Shown: positions 35,438 to 43,288 of the stretch, one piece after another
Layout of the letters: the number at the start of each line of letters is the position of its first letter
Position numbering within the stretch: the stretch's first letter is position 1
Assembly (NCBI GenBank): GCA_019911805.1
Contig: JAIOJV010000098.1
Location: 1-64,000, forward strand
DNA: 64,000 bases
From: Gammaproteobacteria bacterium
GTDB lineage: Bacteria; Pseudomonadota; Gammaproteobacteria; Thiohalobacterales; Thiohalobacteraceae
Direction of reading: 5' to 3'
Position numbers and translations under genes: made by a program
Notes under the pieces: generated by a model
Told to the model about the DNA's origin: nothing
Seen by the model: only the letters and a program-made list of their open reading frames with translations
Database searches by the model: none

Positions 35438-36604
35438 ATGTTGGAGCTTCTATGGTTGCTCCTCCCCGTGGCGGCCGCATCCGGCTGGATCATGGCGAAG
35501 CGATCGGGGCACAATACGCGCCGGCCGGCGTCGCGTGAATTCAGCGCGCGCTATTTTCAGGGCCTCAACTTCCTGCTGAATGAACAGCCGGACAAGGCCA
35601 TCGAGGTCTTCGTGCGCATGGTCGAGATCGACCGTGATACGGCCGAGACGCACCTGGCGCTGGGCAACCTGTTCCGCCGCCGCGGCGAGGTCGACCGCGC
35701 CATCCGCATCCATCAGAACCTGATTGCACGCCCTACGCTCAGCAAGGAGCAGCGCAGCGCCGCACTGCTCGAACTCGGCCAGGACTACATGCGTGCCGGC
35801 TGGCTGGACCGCGCCGAAAGCCTGTTCGAGGAACTTCTCGAGGGCAATGCCCATCGCCTGCCGGCGCTGCGCCATCTGCTCGACATCTATCAGCAGGAGA
35901 AGGAGTGGGACAAGGCCATCGAGGTCGCCCGGCGCCTGGACAGCGAGGGCAGCCAGGCGATGAAGCCTGTCATCGCCCAGTTCCACTGTGAGCTGGCCGA
36001 GCGGGCGCTGAAGCAGGGTGATGAGGCTCAGGCGGGGCAGCTGATCAAGCGCGCGCTGGGTTTCGATCGACGCTGTGTGCGCGCCAGCATCCTGCAGGGC
36101 CGCATGGCCATGCGCGCCGGCAACGGCAAGGCGGCCCTGAAGTCATTCCGCGAGGTCGCCGACCAGGACATCGAATTTTTGCCGGAGGTGCTGGAGCCGA
36201 TGCACCAGTGCCACGAGCAGCTGAACACCACGACTGAATTCGCCGACTATCTGCACACGGTCATCGAGCACTACGACGGTGTCTCACCGATGCTGATGCT
36301 GACCGAGCTGCTGCTGGAATCCCGTGGCGAGACCGTGGCGACGGAGTTCCTGACGGAGCAGGTGCGCAAGCGGCCATCGGTGCGCGGCCTCGGCCGGCTG
36401 ATCGACCTGGATCTCGCCGCGGCCTCGGGCAAGAGTAAAGATGACCTGCTCATCCTGCGCGCGCTGGTCACGCAGCTGCTGCAGGGCAAGCCCGTGTACC
36501 GCTGCATCCACTGTGGCTTCGACGGCAAATCCCTGCATTGGCAATGCCCGACCTGTAAGGAATGGAACACCGTCAAACCCATCCACGGTGTCGAGGGTGA
36601 ATGA
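35438..36604 (+). CDS. lapB: Lipopolysaccharide assembly protein B (YciM), TPR and rubredoxin-like
   Basis: 388 residues. An N-terminal membrane anchor (MLELLWLLLPVAAASGWIM) holds a cytoplasmic TPR array (about 35-330: YFQGLNFLLNEQPDKAIEVF and following repeats). A C-terminal rubredoxin-like metal site, YRCIHCGFDGKSLHWQCPTC, has the two Cys pairs (C-x2-C ... C-x2-C). It brings LpxC to FtsH for degradation. Canonical order lapA-lapB-pyrF follows, though pyrF is 313 bp away behind repeats. Confidence 0.96.
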   Translation: MLELLWLLLPVAAASGWIMAKRSGHNTRRPASREFSARYFQGLNFLLNEQPDKAIEVFVRMVEIDRDTAETHLALGNLFRRRGEVDRAIRIHQNLIARPTLSKEQRSAALLELGQDYMRAGWLDRAESLFEELLEGNAHRLPALRHLLDIYQQEKEWDKAIEVARRLDSEGSQAMKPVIAQFHCELAERALKQGDEAQAGQLIKRALGFDRRCVRASILQGRMAMRAGNGKAALKSFREVADQDIEFLPEVLEPMHQCHEQLNTTTEFADYLHTVIEHYDGVSPMLMLTELLLESRGETVATEFLTEQVRKRPSVRGLGRLIDLDLAAASGKSKDDLLILRALVTQLLQGKPVYRCIHCGFDGKSLHWQCPTCKEWNTVKPIHGVEGE

Positions 36605-36656
36605 GCGAGGCATTGGCAACGGAAACCACGGCACCAGCCGACGCCACAATGCCCCC

Positions 36657-36856
36657 GTAGGGTGCGTCGAGGCGCAGCCTGACGCGCCATAGAGGCTTGA
36701 AAGGCGTTTTCACCACGAAGGACACGAAGGGACGCGAAGGACCTCCAAAAATGTAGCATCGTGAACGCCTTCTCTTCTCCTGGGGGAGAGAAGGCGGCTT
36801 GCGACATTTGCCTGGGGTTTTCTTCGCGCGCCTTCGCGACCATTGCGGTTAAAGGT
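36657..36856. repeat. D and A family repeats in the lapB-pyrF gap
   Basis: Family-D unit at 36657-36688 (GTAGGGTGCGTCGAGGCGCA), family-A arm at 36709-36741, and an inverted A-variant arm at 36822-36856 (CTTCGCGCGCCTTCGCG). Between them a 29-bp hairpin (GCCTTCTCTTCTCC/GGGAGAGAAGGC, 36767-36795). No gene lies in the 313-bp gap. Confidence 0.75.
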
Positions 36857-36917
36857 ACGTAAAGTGCACTAGCAAGGTTTTATTGATTGGAATTGCGCAG
36901 CACGAGGCGAACGACTC

Positions 36918-37646
36918 ATGACAACCTCCAACCCCCCCGATCCCCGCATCATCGTCGCACTCGACTACGCCAACGCCGCCGATGCACTCGCCCTCGTCGA
37001 CCGGCTCGCACCGGCGCTGTGCCGGCTCAAGGTCGGCAAGGAGCTGTTCACGCGCAGCGGGCCCGAACTCGTGCGCACGTTGGTCGGGCGCGGCTTCGAT
37101 GTCTTCCTCGATCTCAAATTCCACGACATCCCCAACACCGTCGCACAGGCCTGCCGGGCGGCGGCCGAACTCGGCGTGTGGATGGTCAACGTGCATGCCC
37201 AGGGCGGGCGCCGGATGATGACCGCGGCGCGCGAGGCGCTGGACGATGCCGGCGGGCGCCGGCCGTTGCTGATCGCGGTGACCCTCCTCACCAGCCTGGG
37301 CGCGGACGACCTCGCCGAGGTCGGCCTGACCGGGTCGCCCGCGGACAACGTCCTGCGCCTGGCGACCCTGGCGCACGCCAGCGGCCTGGACGGTGTGGTC
37401 TGTTCGCCGCAGGAGGCGGCGGCGCTGGCCGGCAGTCTTGGCCCCGCGTTCCGGCTGGTGACGCCCGGCGTACGCCCGGCCGGCGCGTCCACCGATGACC
37501 AGCAGCGGGTCATGACCCCCGGCCAGGCCATGGCCGCCGGCGCCCACTATCTGGTGATCGGCCGGCCCATCACCCAGGCATCCGACCCGATCGCCGCCCT
37601 GCGCGCCATCGCTGGCGAAATCAGCGAATTGACCGGCAGCGCGTAG
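36918..37646 (+). CDS. pyrF: Orotidine 5'-phosphate decarboxylase
   Basis: 242 residues, class I. Decarboxylates OMP to UMP, the last step of de novo pyrimidine synthesis. TIM barrel: [37 protein letters not shown] (the catalytic Asp-Lys-Asp triad), [24 protein letters not shown] and [14 protein letters not shown]. Follows lapB and precedes comEA as in many gammaproteobacteria. Confidence 0.97.
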   Translation: MTTSNPPDPRIIVALDYANAADALALVDRLAPALCRLKVGKELFTRSGPELVRTLVGRGFDVFLDLKFHDIPNTVAQACRAAAELGVWMVNVHAQGGRRMMTAAREALDDAGGRRPLLIAVTLLTSLGADDLAEVGLTGSPADNVLRLATLAHASGLDGVVCSPQEAAALAGSLGPAFRLVTPGVRPAGASTDDQQRVMTPGQAMAAGAHYLVIGRPITQASDPIAALRAIAGEISELTGSA

Positions 37647-37719
37647 CTGCTACTCTAATCGCGGCGCCTGCAAGGAATGGCGGGCGCCGTCCCATCCAAC
37701 CAAAGACAAGGAGGTCATC

Positions 37720-38007
37720 ATGATCCGTACATCCCTGCGGGCTTTCATCGCACTGTGTCTGTTCCTGCCCTGGCTGGCATTCGCCGGCCCGGTCGACGTC
37801 AATACGGCGTCCGCCGACCAGCTGGCGGAGGCACTGAACGGTGTCGGCCCGAGCAAGGCCGCTGCCATCGTCGCCCACCGTGCCCAGCACGGGCCCTACC
37901 GCAGCCATCAGGATCTGGCTCGCGTCAAGGGCATCGGCGAGAACCTGGTCCAGAAGAATCAGGCCCTGATCCGCTTCGGCGAGGCCGAGCCGGCTACCAA
38001 GAAGTAG
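37720..38007 (+). CDS. comEA: ComEA family helix-hairpin-helix DNA-binding protein
   Basis: 95 residues. A signal peptide (FIALCLFLPWLAFAG) is followed by a single HhH2 domain: VDVNTASADQLAEALNGVGP, AAAIVAHRAQHGPY, VKGIGENLVQKN. Periplasmic dsDNA-binding protein; in naturally transformable bacteria ComEA pulls in DNA. GACAAGGAGGTC precedes the ATG. Its terminator is 20 bases downstream. The 3' part of this gene and its terminator recur as a decayed copy at 40292-40487. Confidence 0.92.
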   Translation: MIRTSLRAFIALCLFLPWLAFAGPVDVNTASADQLAEALNGVGPSKAAAIVAHRAQHGPYRSHQDLARVKGIGENLVQKNQALIRFGEAEPATKK

Positions 38008-38122
38008 CGACACCCCGTGCGTCACACGGCGGCCCGACCTCTTCGGGCCGCCTTTTCTCTCAGAGCGTACGTGTAGGGTGCGTCGGCGCAGCGACGCACC
38101 ACCAAAGACCAATAGTCACGGA
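37928..38122 (+). repeat. Original copy of the comEA 3'-end direct repeat
   Basis: Covers the last ~26 codons of comEA, its terminator, TTTTCTCTCAGAG and the family-D repeat (38072-38100), ending in CCAAAGACCAATxG. The same order of elements recurs at 40292-40487, in direct orientation. Confidence 0.85.
38028..38057 (+). terminator. Rho-independent terminator of comEA
   Basis: GGCGGCCCGA-x2-TCTTCGGGCCGCC followed by TTTTCT: a strong GC hairpin with a T-run, 20 bases after the comEA stop. Confidence 0.92.
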
Positions 38123-38277
38123 CAGAATAAGGCCGCTTTGCTGTAATGCTTCGGCCCAGGCTGCGTGACGGTCCCTATCTGCCCCTTCCAGAGACACCAA
38201 ACCCAGGTTGACATCCGCGCAACGCCGGCACCGCGCAGTAGCGCAGGTTCAATCCATCGCTTATAGTTTCGCCCGAT

Positions 38278-39267
38278 ATGCCCACGCCCGTACTCATCTG
38301 CGACGATTCAAGTTTTGCCCAAAAACAAATGGCGCGCGCGCTACCGGACGATTGGGATGTCACTCTGTCCTTTGCGGCCAATGGCGCGGAGGGGCTCGAC
38401 GCACTCCGGGCCGGCAAGGGCGATATCCTGTTTCTAGACCTCAACATGCCGGTACTGGATGGTTACCAGGTCCTGGAAACCATCCGCCGCGAAGACCTCA
38501 ATACCATGGTCATTGTCGTGTCCGGCGATATCCAACCCGAGGCGCGTACCCGCGTGCTGGCGCTGGGCGCCTTGGATTTCATCAAGAAACCGATCGACGC
38601 CGACAAGATCGGCGAAATACTCGACAAGTACGGTATTCGCGGTGCACCCGGACAAACCCAGCCCGACATTGACTTCAAAGTTGATGCCTTGGACCGTGTC
38701 CAGGAAATTGCCAATGTCGCCATGGGCCGCGCCGGAGATTTGCTGGCACGCTTATTGGGCGCCTTCGTCAAACTGCCCGGGCTCAAGGTGCGCATGATCG
38801 AAGGCAGCGATCTGCACATGACACTCTCAGCCATTGAGGCCAGTACCACCATTTCAGCTGTCTGCCAGGGCTTTATTGGCGCCGGTATTGCGGGCGAGGC
38901 CATGCTGACCTTCACCGAATCCAGCTTCGCCGATATCGCCACGTTGATGCACCATGAGGGCGAGATCGACGACAATGCGGAACTCGAACTATTGATGGAT
39001 ATCTCCAATATTCTGATCGGTGCCTGTCTGAAGGGCATCGCGGATCAATTGGATATCAGTTTCAGCCAGGGCCATCCGATCATACTGGGGCGGCACGTCA
39101 ATATCTCCGAGTTACTGGATCATGATACCTCGCGCTGGAACCGCACTCTGGCTATCGAAATCGAGTACCGTATCGAAAATTGCAACATCGATTGCGATCT
39201 CATGCTGCTGTTCAGCGAAGACTCTCTGGACGCACTGCATGAACGCACCTCCTTTTTGGACTTTTGA
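38278..39267 (+). CDS. Response-regulator receiver fused to a CheC-like phosphatase domain
   Basis: 329 residues. The receiver domain (1-120) has the acidic pair in ICDDSSFAQ, phospho-acceptor Asp in LFLDLNMPVLDGYQ, Ser in VVSGD and Lys in FIKKPIDADK, so it should be phosphorylated. The C-terminal domain resembles CheC/CheX/FliY phosphatases, with two E/D-x2-N motifs: VQEIANVAMGRAGDLLAR and LMDISNILIGACLKGIAD. CheC proteins remove phosphate from receivers, so the fusion may control its own state or that of other receivers. It overlaps the downstream PAS-GGDEF frame closely, giving a two-gene module between the comEA 3'-end repeats. The upstream gap 38123-38277 shows no clear promoter. Confidence 0.85.
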   Translation: MPTPVLICDDSSFAQKQMARALPDDWDVTLSFAANGAEGLDALRAGKGDILFLDLNMPVLDGYQVLETIRREDLNTMVIVVSGDIQPEARTRVLALGALDFIKKPIDADKIGEILDKYGIRGAPGQTQPDIDFKVDALDRVQEIANVAMGRAGDLLARLLGAFVKLPGLKVRMIEGSDLHMTLSAIEASTTISAVCQGFIGAGIAGEAMLTFTESSFADIATLMHHEGEIDDNAELELLMDISNILIGACLKGIADQLDISFSQGHPIILGRHVNISELLDHDTSRWNRTLAIEIEYRIENCNIDCDLMLLFSEDSLDALHERTSFLDF

Positions 39268-39272
39268 CCACC

Positions 39273-40232
39273 ATGCCTGGCCACAACACCGACATCGAGG
39301 GATTTCATTGGTTGATGGACATGGTCCAGACCCTCGATGTAGGCCTGATGGTGCTCGATCGTCATTACCGGATCATGCTCTGGAATGGCTTCATGGAAAA
39401 TCATAGTGGCCAGTCAGCGGCCGATGTGATCGGCAACAACCTGTTCGAGCAGTTTCCGGATATCTCCAAGAACTGGTTTCAAAATAAGGCCGAGTCGGTT
39501 TTCCTGTTGGAGAGTCGTGCCTTCACAACCTATGAACAACGTCCGTATCTGCTGCGCTTCAAGAATTACCGCCCCATCACCGGCACCGCGGAATTCATGT
39601 ATCAGAACATGACCCTGATTCCACTGCTCTCGCCAGATGGCAAGATCAACCACATCGGCGTAATCCTGTATGACGTAACCGACATTGCCATCGGCAAATA
39701 CGCACTGGAGGCCGCAAACACCAGCCTCGCGAAATTATCGCGCACCGATCGTCTGACCGAGTTGCACAATCGCGGCTACTGGGAAGAATGTCTGCAGGTG
39801 GAATTTGCACGTTACCAGCGCACCAAACAGGCCAGCACACTGATCATGTTTGATATCGACCACTTCAAGAAAGTCAATGACACCTACGGCCATCAGGCTG
39901 GAGACGAGGTTATCCGATTAACCTCACGTACGCTCCGCAGCAGCATCCGCACGACCGACATCGCCGGGCGTTACGGTGGCGAAGAATTCGGCGTAATCCT
40001 GATCGATACCAACGCAGAACAAAGTCATTACCTGGCAGAGCGCCTGCGGAAGAAGATCGCCGCCCTGAAAATTGGCTTTCAGCAGCATGAAATCCAGTTC
40101 ACTGTCAGTCTGGGTGTTGCCGAGGTCAGCCCTGCTATGAGCGATCACGCCCAGTGGCTCAGTGCCTCCGACCAGGCGCTGTATCAGGCCAAGCATGGTG
40201 GCCGAAATCAGAGTGTGGTTTTCGCCGGCTAG
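39273..40232 (+). CDS. PAS-GGDEF diguanylate cyclase
   Basis: 319 residues from ATG 39273, five bases after the upstream stop; a TTG at 39264 is in frame. A PAS-like sensor (about 10-145: LDVGLMVLDRHYRIMLWNGF, GVILYDVTDIAIG) is joined by a short helix to a GGDEF domain (about 155-315: FDIDHFKKVNDTYGHQAGDE, RYGGEEFGVILI). I-site RTTD sits five residues before GGEEF. Makes c-di-GMP. Paired with the receiver-CheC protein, it probably turns a phospho-signal into c-di-GMP output. No membrane segments. Confidence 0.93.
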   Translation: MPGHNTDIEGFHWLMDMVQTLDVGLMVLDRHYRIMLWNGFMENHSGQSAADVIGNNLFEQFPDISKNWFQNKAESVFLLESRAFTTYEQRPYLLRFKNYRPITGTAEFMYQNMTLIPLLSPDGKINHIGVILYDVTDIAIGKYALEAANTSLAKLSRTDRLTELHNRGYWEECLQVEFARYQRTKQASTLIMFDIDHFKKVNDTYGHQAGDEVIRLTSRTLRSSIRTTDIAGRYGGEEFGVILIDTNAEQSHYLAERLRKKIAALKIGFQQHEIQFTVSLGVAEVSPAMSDHAQWLSASDQALYQAKHGGRNQSVVFAG

Positions 40233-40291
40233 CATCCATCGGGCCCCCTAGCCATGGCAATCCATCACTTTAAGGAGCCTCTGATTCATTC

Positions 40292-40372
40292 AGGGCATCG
40301 GTGAGAGTCTGCTCCAGAAGAAGTAAGGCCCTGATCCGCTTCGGCGAGGCTGAGCCGCCCACCAAGCAGTAG
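40292..40372 (+). pseudogene. Decayed duplicate of the comEA C-terminus
   Basis: Readable remnant GIGESLLQKK then, after a one-base frameshift and a stop, ALIRFGEAEPPTKQ, matching GIGENLVQKNQALIRFGEAE of comEA. Followed by a copy of the comEA terminator (40397-40425) and a family-D repeat (40441-40468). Too short to be functional. Confidence 0.85.
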
Positions 40373-40396
40373 CGGGGCGCCCCCGCGCGCCACCTG

Positions 40397-40425
40397 GCGG
40401 CCCGGCCCCCCGGGGCCGCTTTTTC
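40397..40425 (+). terminator. Rho-independent terminator after the comEA remnant
   Basis: GCGGCCC (40397-40403) pairs with GGGCCGC (40413-40419), followed by TTTTTC. Homologous to the comEA terminator. It probably stops transcripts of the two-gene signalling module. Confidence 0.8.
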
Positions 40426-40625
40426 TCTCAGAGAGCACATGTAGGGTGCGCCAGCGCGGCGACGCACCCCCAAAGACCAATGGCCACGAAATCCACGCAA
40501 GACCGCGACACGACCGAGGATTGAATCCAGCGTCCGTCCGTGCCCAATCACTGGGCCCCCGGTGCCAGCCATTTTTTTGACCGTGCCCCAATGACTTGCG
40601 CCCGCGCCCCGAGACGTGATCGAGG

Positions 40626-40653
40626 TTTAAAACGGCACTGGTTCCCGTATAAT
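40626..40653 (+). promoter_or_regulatory. Candidate promoter for manC
   Basis: Perfect -10 TATAAT at 40648-40653; the -35 position (40625-40631) reads GTTTAAA, a weak match. It lies 65 bp before the manC ATG at 40719, whose closest ribosome-binding-site-like sequence is AGGGACG. Confidence 0.45.
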
Positions 40654-40718
40654 TGCCGGGTCCGGTGGAAGGGACTTAATCGATAATTACCGCCGCCAGA
40701 GCGGATAGGGACGAACCC

Positions 40719-42152
40719 ATGAGTGTGTATCCAGTGATCCTGACCGGCGGTGCCGGGAGCCGGCTGTGGCCGCTGTCGCGTGAGCATTACCCCAAACCGC
40801 TGCTGCCGCTGTTCGGGGAACGCACCCTGCTGCAAGGCACCGCGGCCCGTCTGATGGACCTTCCGGGCGTAGAGGCGCCGGTATTCGTCTGCAACGAGGA
40901 ACACCGTTTCCTGGTGGCCGAACAGGTGCAGGCCCTCGGTGGCAAGGCCGGTGCCATCCTGCTCGAGCCCGAGGGGCGCAACACCGCGCCGGCGCTCACC
41001 CTCGCCGCGCTGTATCTGCTCGAAAAGGATCCGGACGCAGTCATGATCGTGATGCCCGCCGATCACGTCATCCCCGATGCCGCCGTGTTCCAGGCTGCCG
41101 TCGCGCAGGGCGTGGTGCTGGCCAACGCGGGCCGCCTGGTGACCTATGGCGTCGTGCCCAAGCATGCCGAGACCGGCTACGGCTACATTCACCGTGGCAC
41201 GGCCCTCGAACTTGAAGGCGGCAATGCCTATCGCGTCGACCGCTTCGTCGAGAAGCCCGATGCCGCCACCGCGCAAGGCTACCTGGATTCCGGCGAGTAC
41301 TACTGGAACAGCGGCATCTTCACCCTGCGCGCCGACGCCTGGATCGGCGAGATGCGACGACACGCGCCGGCGATCCTGGCGGCCTGCGAGGGCGGCATGG
41401 CCGCCGGCAAACGGGACATCGACTTCTGCCGCGTCGACAAGGACGCCTTCCTGAGCTCGCCCAGCGACTCCATCGACTACGCCGTTATGGAGAAGACCGA
41501 CCAGGCCGCCGTGGTGCCGCTGGATGCCGGCTGGTCCGACATCGGCGCCTGGTCGGCGCTGTGGGATATCTCCACTCATGATGGAGAGGACAACGTCACC
41601 CAGGGCGACGTCCTCACCCACGACGTGCATGGCACCCTGGTGCTGGCGCAGCACCGCTGCGTCGCCGCCATCGGCCTGCAGGACGCCGTGATCATCGAAA
41701 CCTCCGATGCCGTGCTCGTCACCCACCGCGACCGCGCGCAGGATGTAAAGGAGATCGTCAGCCAGCTGAAGAAGAGCGGCCGCGACGAATACAAATTCCA
41801 CCGCCGCGTCTACCGCCCGTGGGGCGACTACGAGGGCATCGACCACGGCCCGCGCTACCAGGTCAAGCGCCTGACCGTCAAACCCGGCGCCCAGCTGTCC
41901 CTCCAGATGCACCACCACCGCGCCGAGCACTGGATCGTGGTGAAGGGCACCGCGCGCGTCACCCGCGGCGAGGAGGTGTTCATCCTCTCGGAGAACGAAT
42001 CGACCTACATCCCGCTGGGCACCCGGCACCGTCTGGAGAACCCGGGAACGATCCCGCTGGAGATCATCGAGGTGCAGTCGGGGAGTTATCTGGGGGAGGA
42101 CGATATTGTGCGGTTCGAGGATGTGTACAATCGCGTGGAATCCATGCCCTGA
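40719..42152 (+). CDS. manC: Mannose-1-phosphate guanylyltransferase / mannose-6-phosphate isomerase
   Basis: 477 residues, type II enzyme. The N-terminal pyrophosphorylase (about 1-285) has ILTGGAGSRLWPLSREHYPK, EGRNTAPAL, VMPADHVI and VDRFVEKPDA. The C-terminal cupin isomerase domain (about 330-470) has [20 protein letters not shown] and [16 protein letters not shown]. Makes GDP-mannose for surface polysaccharide. Its stop overlaps the mntA start (TGATG). The last ~262 bp recur, 97% identical, at 43006-43267, on the far side of the toxin-antitoxin genes. Confidence 0.96.
   Translation: MSVYPVILTGGAGSRLWPLSREHYPKPLLPLFGERTLLQGTAARLMDLPGVEAPVFVCNEEHRFLVAEQVQALGGKAGAILLEPEGRNTAPALTLAALYLLEKDPDAVMIVMPADHVIPDAAVFQAAVAQGVVLANAGRLVTYGVVPKHAETGYGYIHRGTALELEGGNAYRVDRFVEKPDAATAQGYLDSGEYYWNSGIFTLRADAWIGEMRRHAPAILAACEGGMAAGKRDIDFCRVDKDAFLSSPSDSIDYAVMEKTDQAAVVPLDAGWSDIGAWSALWDISTHDGEDNVTQGDVLTHDVHGTLVLAQHRCVAAIGLQDAVIIETSDAVLVTHRDRAQDVKEIVSQLKKSGRDEYKFHRRVYRPWGDYEGIDHGPRYQVKRLTVKPGAQLSLQMHHHRAEHWIVVKGTARVTRGEEVFILSENESTYIPLGTRHRLENPGTIPLEIIEVQSGSYLGEDDIVRFEDVYNRVESMP
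41867..42128 (+). repeat. manC 3'-end direct repeat, copy in intact manC
   Basis: Matches 43006-43267 over 262 bp with about seven substitutions that I can count. Identity starts at GCGCCTGAC and stops at GAGGATGTGTA, so the intact gene ends YNRVESMP while the copy ends YARC. Confidence 0.88.
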
Positions 42153-42538
42153 TGAACAGAGATTCGATCAAGGCGTTGCTAGAGCGCGAACCGCTGCGCA
42201 TCGCGATCCTGTTCGGCTCGCTTGCGGCAGGCAACGCGCGCCCCGACAGCGATTTGGACATCGCGGTCGCGGCGGGCTGCCGTCTGAACAGTGCAGACAA
42301 GTTGAGATTGATCGACAAGCTCAGCCTCCTGGTCGGACGGCCTGTCGATCTGGTCGACCTGCGCACGGCCGGCGAACCACTGCTCGGACAGATCCTGCAG
42401 AAGGGTGATCGCCTGTTCGTGCGCGACCAGCGTCTGTTCGCCGAACTGATCAAACGTCATCTGTTCGACAGCGCGGATTTCCTGCCCTACAGACGTCGTA
42501 TCCTGGCCGAACGGAGGCAGGCATGGATAGGGACGTGA
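42152..42538 (+). CDS. mntA: Antitoxin nucleotidyltransferase (MntA type)
   Basis: 128 residues. Minimal nucleotidyltransferase with GS-x10-DxD (GSLAAGNARPDSDLDIAV). In characterised HepT-MntA type VII systems MntA blocks the toxin by adding AMP to the Tyr of its RX4HXY motif. Starts on the manC stop (TGATG) and overlaps hepT by 16 bp, as toxin-antitoxin pairs often do. Placed inside a polysaccharide operon and flanked by duplicated manC 3' ends, it looks inserted. Confidence 0.88.
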   Translation: MNRDSIKALLEREPLRIAILFGSLAAGNARPDSDLDIAVAAGCRLNSADKLRLIDKLSLLVGRPVDLVDLRTAGEPLLGQILQKGDRLFVRDQRLFAELIKRHLFDSADFLPYRRRILAERRQAWIGT

Positions 42539-42936
42539 TCGAAGGTAAGCTTGAGGCGCTCAGATATTGCGTGCAGCGTCTCAAAGACAAGTGCCCGGAA
42601 GCGGGTGAGCGACTGGCGAGTGATCCCGACTTGCAGGACATCATCGCGATGAATCTGGCCCGAGCGGTTCAGCTCAGCGTCGATATCGCGGCGCATATCC
42701 TGGCGGGCGGCGGAGCGCAGGTTCCCAATACCATGGCAGAGGCGTTTGAAGTCATGCGATTGGAAAATCTGCTCGACGATGATCTGGCGACGCGCATGAA
42801 GAACGCGGTCGGTTTCCGGAACATCGCCGTGCATGCCTACGAAAAGATCAACTGGGACATCGTTCGTGACATCTGCCGAAACCGGTTGGTCGATTTCGAG
42901 GAATTTGCGAGTGCGGTTGTACGGGGGATGCAGTAG
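42523..42936 (+). CDS. hepT: HepT-like ribonuclease toxin
   Basis: 137 residues, all-alpha HEPN fold expected. It carries the RX4HXY motif as RNIAVHAY (in VGFRNIAVHAYEKIN), the RNase active site of HepT toxins and the Tyr that MntA AMPylates. The N-terminal stretch RDVIEGKLEALRYCVQRL is typical of the family. Overlaps mntA by 16 bases. Ends 70 bases before the manC fragment. Function is inferred from family; activity of this pair is untested. Confidence 0.9.
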   Translation: MDRDVIEGKLEALRYCVQRLKDKCPEAGERLASDPDLQDIIAMNLARAVQLSVDIAAHILAGGGAQVPNTMAEAFEVMRLENLLDDDLATRMKNAVGFRNIAVHAYEKINWDIVRDICRNRLVDFEEFASAVVRGMQ

Positions 42937-43005
42937 ATGGCCAGCGGGGACGGATTGACTTACATTCCATTGCGCGCCACCCACCGCAACCGCTCGCAGA
43001 GCCAG

Positions 43006-43279
43006 GCGCCTGACTGTCAAACCCGGCGCCCAGCTGTCCCTCCAGATGCACCACCACCGCGCCGAGCACTGGATCGTGGTGAAGGGCACCGCGCGCATCA
43101 CCCGCGGCGAAGAGGTGTTCATCCTCTCCGAGAACGAATCGACCTACATCCCGCTGGGCACCCGGCACCGGCTGGAGAACCCGGGAACGATCCCGCTGGA
43201 GATCATCGAGGTGCAGTCGGGGAGTTATCTGGGAGAGGACGATATCGTGCGGTTCGAGGATGTGTATGCGCGTTGTTGA
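43006..43279 (+). pseudogene. Partial second copy of the manC C-terminal cupin
   Basis: Encodes in frame [20 protein letters not shown] through [13 protein letters not shown] to FEDVYARC-stop, without a start, pyrophosphorylase domain or complete cupin. An internal ATG at 43046 could give a 77-residue peptide, but half the isomerase fold would be missing. It is probably the original manC 3' end left behind when DNA carrying mntA-hepT entered, since it directly adjoins wzm. Confidence 0.85.
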
Positions 43280-43288
43280 AGGTGTAGC

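Larger units (their letters stand above)
40292..40487 (+). repeat. Second copy of the comEA 3'-end direct repeat
   Basis: Diverged direct copy of 37928-38122, including gene end, terminator, CTCTCAGAG box and family-D unit. The two copies enclose the receiver-CheC and PAS-GGDEF genes. Rest of the 486-bp gap (40488-40718): only the manC promoter candidate. Confidence 0.85.

Noticed and set aside
40270-40591. Minus-strand frames of about 100 codons over the comEA remnant
   Set aside because: They run through a terminator hairpin and repeat sequence and have no protein features.
43046-43279. Small stand-alone cupin protein
   Set aside because: It is 97% identical in DNA to the manC 3' end and lacks half of the cupin fold, so a duplication remnant is more likely than a gene.
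42937-43287. 116-codon open frame after hepT
   Set aside because: It reads the duplicated manC end in the wrong frame; the correct frame gives the ManC cupin fragment.
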